Assembly (NCBI GenBank): GCA_963773875.1
Contig: CAVZCV010000013.1
Coordinates: forward strand, 138,453 to 202,452
Direction: 5' to 3'
DNA: 64,000 nt
Source of the DNA: CAVTYH01 sp963773875
GTDB taxonomy: Bacteria; Planctomycetota; Planctomycetia; Pirellulales; JADZDJ01
The translations under genes were made by a program, and so were the position numbers. A model generated the notes under the pieces. The model saw only the letters and a program-made list of their open reading frames with translations. It made no database searches and was not told the DNA's origin. Shown here piece after piece: positions 45,565-57,112 of this stretch (its first letter is position 1; the number at the start of each line of letters is the position of its first letter).

Positions 45565-48500
45565 CTAAGCGTTTTCACGCCGACGACGCAATCGGTAAAC
45601 GTAACCGCCTGCGCCAATGGAAGCCATCACCGTGGCGAGTGCCGTTAACTGTCGGTGATTGTGATGGAAAGTCTGCTCCGACGGCTGAGTAGGAGCGTGT
45701 CGACGACACGAGAGAAACTCTGAGGTCGCACTCTCATCGACCTCATCGAAGAACTGGTCGACATTCTCTGTCGATGAATGCGCAATTCCGGACGCGCTAC
45801 GTGCGGCCGACGCAATCGCCGGATGGTCCATTGCCAATGCCAAAACGGTTCCGACCGCATTTTTGTTCTGGTCAAGTGGTTCGTGATGACCGCCCGCCAG
45901 CTCTGTCGCATTATCAAAAAGTGTGTCGACATCGGCCGCAGAGCCGTCGGCGTTCTCTCGGGCGGCCGAGTCGTCTGCTGAAGTTGGCTGTGTCTTCTTT
46001 GTCCGCAGAGCACCGCTCAACAGACCGTGAAATAACGCCGGCACGGCCTGCAACGGGACGTGTGGAAACAGGATTGAGATGACATCCTCAACCGCGTTGA
46101 TAACGGCTTGTTCATCGATTTCAACTCCCACGGCGCCCGTGATTCCTTTGACCGTCGATTCGAACCAATGGCGACTGTGATCGACCGCTTCGCCCAGGTG
46201 TTCGAAGAATTCCGAGAAGGCGCGGTTTGCTTCGGCGCCACCATCCAAGCCACGGGCATCGCCCGTTGGCTGTGAGAAATTTTCCAAGGAGACCCCGAGG
46301 GCCGCCACTAGAGAGGTCAAGATTCCGAGCCCGGTCGTCGTGCTTCCGAACAAGCCAGATGTTGCGCTCGTCGTATCTTGGGCGAGGGCCGCAAGCAATC
46401 CAGGATTCTGCGGGCTCTCTAACGTATCGCGGCTGAAAACGTGCACCAGCTCATCGCCTTCGTCGACGGCAAGTAGCCGTAGCTCTTGGCCTTGCCCAAG
46501 TTGCGCTAAAGCCATTGCGGCCGGATGATCGAGACCTTCGCTTGTAAATGTGTTGAGCAGGCTTAAACCAGTTTGCCCGCCATCAAAAATCGCGAACACG
46601 CCATCGCCATTGTTGCCTACGACCAAATCTGTGATTCCATCGCTGTTCATATCGGCGGCGATGGCGGTAAGCGGGTTCTCGCCGCCGGACGACATATCGC
46701 GCCGCGAAGCCGGATCGAAGCCGGAGTAAAACGTTAGCGAATTCGAGTTGTAGTTCAGCGTGACAAATCCCAATCCGGCGCCATTAAAATTACCAACTAG
46801 CGTTTGGGTTGGACCACTGCCGGTGTTGAAAACTTTTGGAGTAACATCGTTAAAAAATCCATTGCCGAGCCCGCCGAGCAGCATCACTTGATTCGCAACC
46901 GAATTCGTGACCAGCAAACTTGGATTCGCCTGGCCGGGCTGCTGCACGACTTGTGTCGATGTTGGACCAAGCCCAACGTTCAAGCGAACACCTGGCGTTA
47001 ACTGCTTTGTGCCGCCGCTCGAGGAGTCGCCGGAATTGAGCAGTATCGAGACATCGTTGGAGCCGAAGTTCGTGACGATGACATCCAGCTTTCCGTCCGG
47101 ACCAATAAAATGGCCGCCGGCATCCACACCGCCAACATCGGCAACTTGCACTTCCACGGGATCGCTGCCCGCTGCAAACGAACTGGCCTTGGCGAACTGT
47201 CCGCCGCCCAATCCGCGGTACACCAGGACGTTGTTGCCGCCGCTATTGGCAACGATCATGTCGGCAATGCCATCGCCATTCAAATCTGCAAGTTTCACGC
47301 TGGCAGGCGCGGTCACACGGTCGGTTCGGCCGAACGACGACGCTTGACTGGATTGCACGCTGATGTGATCACTCGTGGCATTTGTAACGACCCAATCTTG
47401 CTTGCCGTCGCCGTTCAAGTCGCCAACGGCAATCGCCATGTTACGGTTGATGCGTGTAAATGGCTTGAACGCTGCCGTCGCCGTTGCCAAGCAGGTTGGC
47501 AACGTCGCCCGAATCGTTGCCGACCATCAGATCCGGTTTCTTGTCGCCATTAACGTCTTCAACGGAAAGCCCAACGGGCGAGTTGCCGGCGTCGAAGTTG
47601 CCGATCGATGTGAAATGACCGTGGCCGTCGCCCAAAAAAATCGAAACATCATGGGTGCCAGCGTTGAGCACGGCTAGATCCAGATGTTTGTCGCCATTGA
47701 AGTCAGCCGCGCGCACAGAAATCGGCTGGCTGCCAGCAAGAATTCCAGTCGGATCGGCAAAGCCGCCGTTGCCTTTGCCCAAGAGCAGACCGAGCGAATT
47801 TGTGCCACTATGAGCTGCGATGACATCTGGCGCGTGGTCCTCGTTAAAGTCGCCAACGACCAGCGAAGTGGGGCCGTCGTAAACGAGCGGCTGCGCGGGA
47901 TGCCGACTTCGTCCGTTGCGGTAACGCCGGTCGGTCCTGTCCCACTGCGAAAATTCACTGGCAATTGCGGGTTTGCAAAACCGCCAAACACGATGTTGAC
48001 AGTGCCGGACGATTGGTCGGCCACCAACACATCTAGGCCGCCGGCGCCATCAAGGCTCGCCGTCACCAATTCGGATGGCGCGGCAGCCACGGCCATGCGA
48101 ACCGCATGGGTTACATCAAATCCGACGCCGGATCGCAAAAACATTGCCAGCGTGCCGGTTGTTGAATTGATTGCCACCAAATCGTCACGCTTGTCGCCGT
48201 TTAATTTCGCACCGACGATTTGATTGTACTGGTCTCCCAAATCGATTTGTCGGACGGCATTCGGCGAGCCGTTTTTTGCGATTCGATAAATGGTGACTAA
48301 ATGCTGACCCGTGCTTGTCGCACTGCGATCAACAACCGCCAATACATTTTTCAGCCCATCCTTCAGTACTGCAAACGAACTGGCGGGCACACCGGGATTG
48401 ATGATCCGCGGCGCTTGAAAAGTGCCTTTGATATCTTTGCGGCCTAACCGCAACAGCACATTTCCGGCGCGATCCATGACAACCAAGTCGGCAACGCCAT

Positions 48501-51500
48501 CGCCATTTAGGTCGGCCAGAACTGGCGACGAATGAAATGCAGCCGAAGCCTGTTGGTCTGGTGCAGCAAAAGTGCCGTCGCCCGACCCCGATAGGATCGA
48601 CACATTGCGACTACCGACATTCGATGTAGCTAGATCCAGAATTCCATCGCCGTTGAAATCGTCCGCCACGATTGCGGCAGGAAATAATCCTCCTCCCAGC
48701 GCCGCTGAAATGGAGAACTGCTTTGAACTGCTGAACTGACCGCCACCCAGATTTAATAGCACCGAGACATTGCTGGAATCCTGATTGGCTACCGCCAAGT
48801 CCGCGCGATGGTCGCCGTTGAAATCGGCTGCCACGACTGCCAATGGCGTTTCACCTACCGCCAACTTCAATTCAGTCAAATTGGCCGCTGCGAAATTGCC
48901 ATCGCTGGCGCCGAACAAAACCGTCACCGTATTCGTCCCCGGATTGGTAACGGCCAAATCGTCGGCGCCGTCGGCGTTAAAATCGCCTGCCGCAATCGCA
49001 GAAGGTGCATCGCCCGCCGCAAGTGGCGACTGGACGGCGAAGTTGCCATTGCCGTCGCCCAACAAAATCGAGACATCGTCACTGCGCGAATTCGCCGTGG
49101 CCAAATCAGTCTGTCCGTCATGATTGAAATCACCGCTGACAATTGCCAGAGGCAGCGATCCAACGCCCAGCGACACCGTGCGCCGAAGGAGCCGTCTCCA
49201 TTACCAAGCAACACGAGAACAGAATTCTGAAACTGCGCTTGTCACAGCCAGATCGAATTTGCCATCTTGATTGAAATCACCTACCACAACAGCTGAGAGG
49301 TAAAAGCCGGCGTCGATCGGCGCGAGCGGTGCATACGTGCCATCGCCAAGTCCCAAGAGAATGACAATCTGATTGAAGACTTGGAACGAATTGGAATCGA
49401 AGAAAAAATTCACCGATACAAGGTCCGGTCTGCCATCGCGATTGAAATCTCCGACCGCAATTGCATTGGAATGGCCCGTATTCGCTTGAATCCCGTCCTG
49501 GAAGGAGCCATTGCCATTTCCGAGCATCACCAGCGAATTGCCGGCGTTGGCGGCCGAAGCCAGGTCGATGCGCCCATCGTGATTTAAATCTACAGCCACT
49601 AAATTGCGCGGATCGTTGCCGACATTTAAACTCGGTCCGCTTAAAAAGCTGCCATCGCCCAATCCGCCGTACACCGAAATGTGCGGTCCGAATTTATCGG
49701 CGGTAGCAAAATCGGCGCGGCCATCGCCGTTGAAGTCGCCAATTACGACGGCCCACGGTGTATTGCCGCTGCTGGCATCGCTCGTGAATTCCTTCCGTCG
49801 CATGAACGTTCCATCGCCATTTCCCAGTGCCACGCTAATACGCCAATCGTTTGACCAACCGACAACGAGGTCTTGTTTTCCGTCCTGATTGAAATCCGCG
49901 GTGGCTACAAAGCTGCGCACGTCATTGGCCGTCGTGGAAACGGCGTCTCGGATGTTCGTCCGCTGCTCGGCTTCGAACGTCCCGTCGCCGTGGCCCAAAA
50001 GCAACGAAACATCGTCGGATCCGGCATTCGCGACGGCTAAATCGTCAAACGAATCACCGTTGAAGCGCCCAATGACGAGCGAAGTCGGTCCCGTGCCCAC
50101 ATTGAAATGCTGCTCTGGAAGAAATGCGCCCGTCTTGTCATTGATGAGAACGGAGATGTTGTTGGACATCTGATTCGCCACGGCAAGATCTGCGTAGCCA
50201 TCGCCATTGAAATCGCCGGTTGCGATGTCGACGGGCGAATCGGCGACGCTAAAAGTGCCGCCAGGCGTGAACGAGCCGTTACCATTGCCAGACAGGATCG
50301 TAATCGAATTGTCACCAGCATTTGCCACGCTCAAATCGAGCTTGGTGTCTTTATTGAAGTCGCCAATAACGATCGCTTGCGGATTCGTTCCGACCGCAAA
50401 GGTCAATTGCGGCATGAAGGTGCCGTCGCCGTTGCCGAGCAGGATCGAAACGTTATTGCTGGCCGAATTTGCAACTGCCAAATCCAATTTGTGATCGCCA
50501 TTGAAATCACCGGCAACAAGTGCAATGGGCTGCGAACCGGCAGCAATAGATGTCGCTGGCCGATAGGAAAGATCGCCGACGCCGAGCAAGACCGTAATGC
50601 CACCGGCATTGTTCGCGCTCGCCAGATCTGGAATGCCATCGCCATTAAAATCGCCAGCGGCGATGCCCGTGGGCTGTAACCCGCTGGAATGCGGGGCGAA
50701 TGGCGTGGAAGCACTATCGAGCGTTGTCGTAAGAATGTACGCGCCAAGTGACGAGCCCGGAGAAGCATCGACTTTGAGAAAATACGTTCCCGGCGTCAGA
50801 TGCTGAGCAATCAATGGATCATGGTTGCCAAGCGATCGATCGTCGCTCGTGGAATAAGCGAGACCGTCGTAATTGAGTAACGTCAGTCGCGAATCCAACT
50901 TGCTCCCGGGAGCTGAAGTCACTCCGGCGGAAAAATTGCACGGCGAATTGACCGTGAGCATGTAGTAGTCGGCATCGCCACTGGTGTTGAATGCGCCATT
51001 CACTGTGGTGTTGGTATCGATGACATTCGGCTTGGCAATCGAATTGTTCGGTTCGCTTTCGGTTGTGACCGACGGTGCAGCGACCACAATGTAACTCAGC
51101 GTATAGTCGCCAGCGGATCCGGCCGTACCACTGTTGGCCACCTTCGGGTTGTAAGTTGAGTTTTCCGCTCCGGAGATGCCTAAAAAGTACGTGCCGGTTT
51201 CTGACACCTGGTAAACGAAATTTGGATCGCCGCTGCCGGAATTTGCACTCGTAGTAACTTGGTTCCCCGCCGCATCGAAAATCCGTATCCGCGCCAAAAG
51301 CGAGCTGCCGAAGGACTGGGCATTCACTGACAGGTTCAACGAATCGCCGACGACTAACTTCACCGAATAAAAGTCGACATCAAGGCTATCCACAATTTCG
51401 CCGCCAACTTCAACACCGCTTGAGGTCCCGCGAATTTCGGGAACCGCGGTGGCAATCGTGTCGCCTGCATCGGCCAGAAGCGACTTCGTCAGGCTCAGCG

Positions 51501-51948
51501 TGTAGTCGCCGGAGCTGGCGCCGAATCCACTGCCGGCGATATCGGGATCGTAGAAGACATTGGCACTGTCCGATACGCCGACAAAGTACTCGCCGGCTTT
51601 TGGCGCTACGAATTTCAAATTCGAATCGTTACTTCCCAGGGCGCCGTTGTCATTCGAGGCGAGTTGCTTTCCCGCGGAATTGAAAATTCGCAAATAGCTG
51701 TTCAGCGAACTACCAAAACTTTCTGCAGTGATCCTCGCCAGCAGGGAATCGCCGGCGCCGAGCTTCACCTTGTAAAGATCGACATCGCTCGGCGGATCGA
51801 TTTGATCGGCGATCGATTTCGACTCCCCCGGCGTAAGCACCACCCCAACGGCAGTAGCCAGCGTATCATCGGCAGCCAGAAGGATCCGTTCTTCCAACCG
51901 CTCGATAGTTCGACGAGGGGCGCATTTTTGCCCGCGGCGGGGTTTCAT
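45565..51948 (-). CDS. Giant FG-GAP/VCBS-repeat surface protein with LEER motif (three frameshifts)
   Basis: The merged protein has about 2125 residues. It starts MKPRRGQKCAPRRTIERLEE with RILLAAD next, the LEER-type N-terminal motif of exported planctomycete proteins. Three PPC-like beta domains (VDLYKVKLGAGDS, VDFYSVKLVVGDS, ADYYMLTVNS) cover residues 30-410. At least eighteen FG-GAP/VCBS repeats follow, each with a Ca-binding FNGDGxxDL loop, as in integrin-like propellers. The C-terminus is unlike the repeats and ends in a hydrophobic segment plus YRLRRRRENA. Frame breaks lie near 49185, 47890 and 47465. The gene is between the ECF sigma factor and the kinase. It probably acts as an adhesive or ligand-sensing partner for the kinase, which is inference. 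Confidence 0.78.
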
Positions 51949-52339
51949 GGGTTGGTGAGCCTATCGATGCGCCGTTGCAGTTTGAATTGCCGAAGGAGAG
52001 GCGCTGGCGAGTTCTATTATTCTTCGTCCCGACAACCACCGCAACGGGCCAGGGCCGGTGACCCGTCGCAGCAGTTGCCGGTAAGTCGAACGTCGCAGCC
52101 TTCAATTCGAAGGCCGGCAATGGTAGTGGGATGGACGTCACAGTCGCGCTTGATTCCATTTGCGTCCAAGCCGCATTGAATGCTCTCGCATTCGTTTCGT
52201 CGGCCTGAGCCTTGCGCCCTCAATAAAAGAGAGCAACCTTCCGCGATAGAATCGGAAAGGGACTGCAGAAATTTCTCAGATTGCCCGCAATTGACAGTGC
52301 GAAGATGTCATTTCCGGGTCTGCAATGGCGATAGCAGCT
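51949..52339. other. Leader region between ECF sigma gene and FG-GAP gene, nothing recognised
   Basis: This 391-bp stretch contains a short Cys-rich minus-strand frame (52017-52223, TTG start) without support. No clear terminator or RNA is visible. It could carry the sigma-dependent promoter of the FG-GAP gene. Confidence 0.45.
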
Positions 52340-52933
52340 CTAGGCGTTTGCCGCGGGATTGGAATGCGAATTCAGCACCGTTTCCAAGATTTTTCCGGCT
52401 GCTTTGCGGGTGTTATAGACAGTTCGCTCTGTCGTGCCGAGTTCTGCGGCAATCTCGCCCACCGGTCGGCCTTCCAGAATCAACTCCAAGATTTTGCGCC
52501 GACGATCAGAAAATGGCGCAAGCAGACGATCGACCAGCTCCTTCACAGCAGCCACATCTTGAGGTGAAGGGCCTTGTTCCAAAGGATCGTCTTCCGCATC
52601 GAGCGGAACTTGTCGCGATGGATCGCGACGCTCGCGCTGCCAGAACTTGCCGCGATTCCGCATTTTGTTCAGTGCAATGGTAACAAGCAGCGGCCAAAGG
52701 CTGTTGTCGGGCCCAACTTGCACCTGGTTTTGGCGCACTTGCGAGAAGAAACTGCGCAACACCGATTGAGCCACGTCCGTAGACCCTTCGACTTCCCGCA
52801 GCTTCCAGCCAAGTTGCCTACGAATCAGTTCCAAAAGCCGAGTGTAATAACGCTCAAATAGCGCCGATGCCGCCTCCTCGCTCCCCTGGCGATATGCCGC
52901 GATGAGTTCTTGATCTGGTGCGGAGGCAGTCAC
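52340..52933 (-). CDS. ECF-type sigma-70 factor
   Basis: The 197-residue protein has region 2 (EEAASALFERYYTRLLELIRRQL...GSTDVAQSVLRSFFSQV, then SLWPLLVTIALNKMRNR) and region 4 (FSDRRRKILELILEGRPVGE...LGTTERTVYNTRKAAGKIL). It starts at GTG (52933). The DNA-binding helix in region 4 is intact. Planctomycete ECF factors of this kind often sit beside Ser/Thr kinases. Here it heads a minus-strand set with the FG-GAP protein, kinase and TPR-CHAT protein. No anti-sigma factor is adjacent, so the kinase may control it; that is inference. Confidence 0.9.
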   Translation of the reverse strand: MTASAPDQELIAAYRQGSEEAASALFERYYTRLLELIRRQLGWKLREVEGSTDVAQSVLRSFFSQVRQNQVQVGPDNSLWPLLVTIALNKMRNRGKFWQRERRDPSRQVPLDAEDDPLEQGPSPQDVAAVKELVDRLLAPFSDRRRKILELILEGRPVGEIAAELGTTERTVYNTRKAAGKILETVLNSHSNPAANA

Positions 52934-53419
52934 GCCAAGACCTCACTCTTTTAATGCATCAACACAGAATTTCTTGCAAGCCTTTGGACGCTCAATTAGC
53001 ATCATCCATTAAGGACTGGCGCCTGCTTGAACCGCAGAATTGCGAGCGACCACTCCCGTTCAGCCGCTCCACATAGAGTACCTGAAACAGGCGGCTCGAT
53101 ATACTGCGCATTCCAGAATTCTGAAACGGGCCGGGGTCTGCTCGGAATGCACCACACGAATTCAAACGACGGTGCTAGTTGTTCGAATGCTCGCGCCTGG
53201 CATTCCGATTCCCGATGGCAAACTTTTTTCTATCACTGGTTGAAGTTTCTTGGTAAGATCCCACTAGCCGGGGGTGGCGCGCTCACAAGCCGGATTCGTT
53301 GCTTGTTCGTCGTCCAGGATTCGCCCGCGCTGTTTCTCCGTCAGCTTTTCACTGCTGCCAGGGGCCGCTGGCAGCCGGCTGGCGCGTATCGTTTCCCCAT
53401 TGATGGAGGACATCGCACG
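52934..53419. other. Divergent upstream region of the ECF gene and the 53420 surface-protein gene
   Basis: The reading frame of the downstream gene stays open through most of this stretch, but its translation has no signal peptide or conserved character. The leader holds a strong hairpin (GCTGCCAG at 53354-53361 with CTGGCAGC at 53368-53375). GGAGG at 53404-53408 is the ribosome-binding site that decides the start at 53420. Confidence 0.55.
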
Positions 53420-56400
53420 ATGTCGCGGTTCTGCCGTCGTTGCCCGCTGCTCTTTGCTCTGGCATTTCTTGCCACTTCGATCGTTTGGCCAGGATCTGCA
53501 GGGGCCGTGAGCATTTCTGTGCAAACTTTCGCGGTGGATTGTGGGCACCCCGTGCTGCCGGATTCGAATCCCGATACAAAAACGTTCTCCAGCTCTGCGC
53601 CGATTTCGATCTCGAAAGCGATCAGCAGCAATACGAATAAAGCACATGCGCAAGCAGCCGCCAGCGCTTCAATCAATATCATCACGGGGGTTGTCAGCAA
53701 GAGTGCGACGGGCAGCAGTTGGATGGATCCTGGAACTCCCACCTACGATGCGAAAGCTGCAAGTTGGAGTGCATCGGCCAGCGGCACCGATCTTATCGTT
53801 GAAGGGCCCGGTTCGATAGCGCCCTTTCAATTCACGATCCCGCTTTCGTCACAACTGAACTACGATTCGGTCGGCTATACGCTTGATGATCCGCGATACC
53901 CCAAACCAGCGCTGCAGGGCTTTAAGCGCGATCCGCTGCCGGCCGGCACGCCTGCCAATTCATTTTTCGACATCACAATCAACGCTCAGGCCTCGGTCCA
54001 CCAAGATGGCGACGCAGTCAATCCGGCGATTGATTTCACGTTCTTGAACGGCGGCTACATTATCAATTCCGCCGGTACTGTAACTCCCACCGGTACGATG
54101 CCGCCGCCTATTAACCTCAATAGTCAGGGGACGACGCCAGGTGCCATCGACTTGTCGTTTATCAGTATTACTTCGCCAATGATTCAGCTGCGGCCGGGAG
54201 TCCCATTTCAACTGACAACGAGTTTCAGCGTGCAAATGGGAAATCCAGCCCAAACCAGCCTGTTGTCATTTCCAGGCCTTGCATCGCCAACCGGCGGCGG
54301 CGGTTCGTTCACATCGACGTTCGAACTGCGCGATCCCTCGTTCAAATTGTTCGCCATCGATCCGAGCACTATGTCGTGGAACACGACCGGCGGAGGCAGT
54401 TGGGCCGATGCCACAAACTGGGGAACGATTCCCAACGGCGTCAACACGACTGCAGATTTCAGCACTCGCAACCTGACTGCCGAAGCCACTGTCACACTCG
54501 ATGGCAACTTCACCGCGGGAAGTCTCCGTTTCGGCGACACAACGCCATCCCATAATTGGACGCTAAGCCCCGGCGCGACCGGCAGTTCGCTTACGTTGAA
54601 AGTTACGAGCGGTTCACCAATCATCGATGTCGCCAACGCCACCACCGCTCCGCCTACCAACAGCACAGGAGGAACGGTAGCCGGGTTTATCTCGCAATCG
54701 GCGACCATCAGTGCACCTCTGGCCGGTAACAACGGGCTCTCTAAAACTGGCGCGGGAACTCTGATTCTGGCCGCCGCAAATTCCTACACTGGATCCACCA
54801 ATATTCACCACGGGCAACTGATTCTGGATTTTTCCGCGAACAATTCTCCAACGAACGACATCATCGCGGCCAGTTCAAATCTTAGCCTTGGCGGCAGTGT
54901 CAATTCGCCGCCCACGGCGCCATCTGGGGGTAACCTCCTGGTGCGCGGCGGTGGCCCAAGTGCAGTGAACTCACAAGCTTTTGCCTCGACCACAATTGAT
55001 ACAGGTTTCAACAGTATCGTCGTCGAACAGAACGGAGCCAGCAGCGTTACAGTCAACTTGGGTCTGCTTACGCATGCCCCTGGTGGTACGGTTAATTTCA
55101 TTTTGCCGAGTGCCGGAAGCATCAAAACAACGACGCAAAACATTAACGGGATTCTTGGCGGCTGGGTCACAGTAATGACGACCGTTTCCCCCACGATGAG
55201 CTCAGTCGACTGGGCCTCAAATGACGGAACGGGAAATATTGTGCCGCTCGCTTCCTACAACGTGCTTGCCGGCGGCGCGCCACCGCTGCCAAATGACCCA
55301 TCGGCGAATGTGATGATTAATAATGCCTCGACCGGTACGGCAACAGTCAATGGCATTGTCGACATCAATTCGCTGGCGATGAACGATGGTAATACTAATC
55401 GCAATGTGATTGTAAGCAACGGAAGTACGCTGCGCTTTGGTCCGTCGGGAGGCATCTTGAAATCAAATCCGCTCGACAATCTGACTTTGTCGATCGGCGG
55501 CGGGAGTGTGACCGCTGGCGGTCCACTTGCAAGCGGCGGCGAGTTGAATTTGGTGGCCAATGGCGCGAATGTCACCGCCAACAACATTGTGGTGTCCTCC
55601 AGCATTATCGATAACGGCGGGCCGGTCACGGTCATTAAGACTGGAACGGGCGGGGCCCAGCTTTCCGGGAACAACGCCTACACCGGTGGTACATTTGTCG
55701 ACGCCGGCCATTTAACGACCCTTGGTCCCAATGCATTGGGAACCGGTTCGGTTACCGTGGCCAGCGGAGCGCAGCTTTTTGCAGCTGGTTCAATCCCTCA
55801 GAGTATTTTTATTTCTGGCAACGGTACTTCCGAAGCAGGCGGATTGGGCGCGCTGCGAGTTCAAGGCAACACCACAGTGAACGGCGTCATCACACTACAA
55901 TCGGACGCGCGAATCAGCACCGATAACACTGCGATGTTTTCCACATTTAATGGCAAAATCACCGGACCGCACAATTTGGAATTCGGCGGCGGCGCCGTTC
56001 CAACATCCGGCCGAGCCTTCGTTCTCAGCAGTGCTGCCAACGACTACACCGGCAACACCACCATTTCGAGCGTCATCTTACATATGGGCGTGAACAATGC
56101 TCTTCCAAGTGGGCCTGGCAAGGGCGATGTCATACTGAACGGCATGGTGGGATCGCCAACTATTTTTGCGGTGCTCGATTTAGGCGGGAAAAACCTGTCG
56201 ATTAATGGTCTGAATTCTGTGCCGGGAACCGAGTCCGTTGACTCGGTTTATTCCAGCGGCGGCGCAGCTTCCTTGACGTTGGGAAACAACAACGCAAACG
56301 GCAATTTCGGCGGCATCATCACCGGCGACTTGACAGTGACAAAAGTTGGCGCAGGCACACAAACTTTAAGCAACCACAACGGGTACCTCGGCACAACAAC

Positions 56401-57112
56401 CGTTGCCGGCGGCACGCTACAGTTGGCCATTGCCAATTCGATCAACAACAGCCCCGCGCTCATTCTTCAAGCGGGCAGCACATTTGGCACCGGCGGTTTT
56501 AACCAATCGATCGGCTCGCTCTCGGTGCTCGGTCAGACAACGATCGATTTTGGCACCGGCTCGAGCGTATTACACTTCAACAGTGTGCCTACTTGGACCG
56601 GCACACTGCGAATCAGTAACTGGACGAACAATCCGCTTGGCCCGCAACTTGGGGGTGGCCCCGACCAACTGATCATCGGCAATGGCAGTCCGATAACGCT
56701 GGGCTCGATCCAATTTGACGGTTTTGATCCCGGGGCCACGATGCTGGGCAATGGTGAAATTGTGCCGCTGGGCCTGCCCTACATGATGGCCGATTTCAGT
56801 CGCGATACGCAGGTGACGGCCGCCGACATTCCGATCATGCTCACTGCACTGACCGATCCACAGGCTTTCATGATCGCACAAAATCTTGAGCCCGATGAGC
56901 TAATCACCATCGGCGATGTAAACCACGACGGCAAGTTCGACAACCGTGACATTCAGTCGCTGCTCGATTTAGTTATCGCGGGCGGCGGAGGCGGAACAAG
57001 TGCCGTGCCAGAGCCGGCGACAGTCCTGTTGGGAGCGATCGGCTCGCTCGCGTTGATCGCGGCACGATTCCAACGCCGGTCATCGCCTCACTTCGGGCGC
57101 AGGACCTTGTAA
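53420..57112 (+). CDS. Secreted beta-strand-repeat protein with dockerin and PEP-CTERM tail
   Basis: The ATG at 53420 follows GGAGG and gives the signal peptide MSRFCRRCPLLFALAFLATS. The 1230-residue product begins with a beta-sandwich-like region (residues 30-310). Long autotransporter-associated repeats follow (GGGSWADATNWG, NNGLSKTGAGTLILAAANSY, VIKTGTGGAQLSGNNAYTGG, VTKVGAGTQTLSNHNGYLGT). Then comes a dockerin-like module (ADFSRDTQVTAADIPIMLTA...IGDVNHDGKFDNRDIQSLLD), ending in VPEPATVLLGAIGSLALIAA and a basic tail. The architecture matches 11717-14791 apart from the N-terminal domain. Its 3' end overlaps the convergent cyclase gene by 25 bp. It is probably an anchored cell-surface or matrix protein. 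Confidence 0.82.
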   Translation: MSRFCRRCPLLFALAFLATSIVWPGSAGAVSISVQTFAVDCGHPVLPDSNPDTKTFSSSAPISISKAISSNTNKAHAQAAASASINIITGVVSKSATGSSWMDPGTPTYDAKAASWSASASGTDLIVEGPGSIAPFQFTIPLSSQLNYDSVGYTLDDPRYPKPALQGFKRDPLPAGTPANSFFDITINAQASVHQDGDAVNPAIDFTFLNGGYIINSAGTVTPTGTMPPPINLNSQGTTPGAIDLSFISITSPMIQLRPGVPFQLTTSFSVQMGNPAQTSLLSFPGLASPTGGGGSFTSTFELRDPSFKLFAIDPSTMSWNTTGGGSWADATNWGTIPNGVNTTADFSTRNLTAEATVTLDGNFTAGSLRFGDTTPSHNWTLSPGATGSSLTLKVTSGSPIIDVANATTAPPTNSTGGTVAGFISQSATISAPLAGNNGLSKTGAGTLILAAANSYTGSTNIHHGQLILDFSANNSPTNDIIAASSNLSLGGSVNSPPTAPSGGNLLVRGGGPSAVNSQAFASTTIDTGFNSIVVEQNGASSVTVNLGLLTHAPGGTVNFILPSAGSIKTTTQNINGILGGWVTVMTTVSPTMSSVDWASNDGTGNIVPLASYNVLAGGAPPLPNDPSANVMINNASTGTATVNGIVDINSLAMNDGNTNRNVIVSNGSTLRFGPSGGILKSNPLDNLTLSIGGGSVTAGGPLASGGELNLVANGANVTANNIVVSSSIIDNGGPVTVIKTGTGGAQLSGNNAYTGGTFVDAGHLTTLGPNALGTGSVTVASGAQLFAAGSIPQSIFISGNGTSEAGGLGALRVQGNTTVNGVITLQSDARISTDNTAMFSTFNGKITGPHNLEFGGGAVPTSGRAFVLSSAANDYTGNTTISSVILHMGVNNALPSGPGKGDVILNGMVGSPTIFAVLDLGGKNLSINGLNSVPGTESVDSVYSSGGAASLTLGNNNANGNFGGIITGDLTVTKVGAGTQTLSNHNGYLGTTTVAGGTLQLAIANSINNSPALILQAGSTFGTGGFNQSIGSLSVLGQTTIDFGTGSSVLHFNSVPTWTGTLRISNWTNNPLGPQLGGGPDQLIIGNGSPITLGSIQFDGFDPGATMLGNGEIVPLGLPYMMADFSRDTQVTAADIPIMLTALTDPQAFMIAQNLEPDELITIGDVNHDGKFDNRDIQSLLDLVIAGGGGGTSAVPEPATVLLGAIGSLALIAARFQRRSSPHFGRRTL

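Noticed and set aside
53027..53419. N-terminal extension of the surface protein at 53420-57112
   Set aside because: The extension lacks any conserved feature, while 53420 has a GGAGG ribosome-binding site and a textbook signal peptide.
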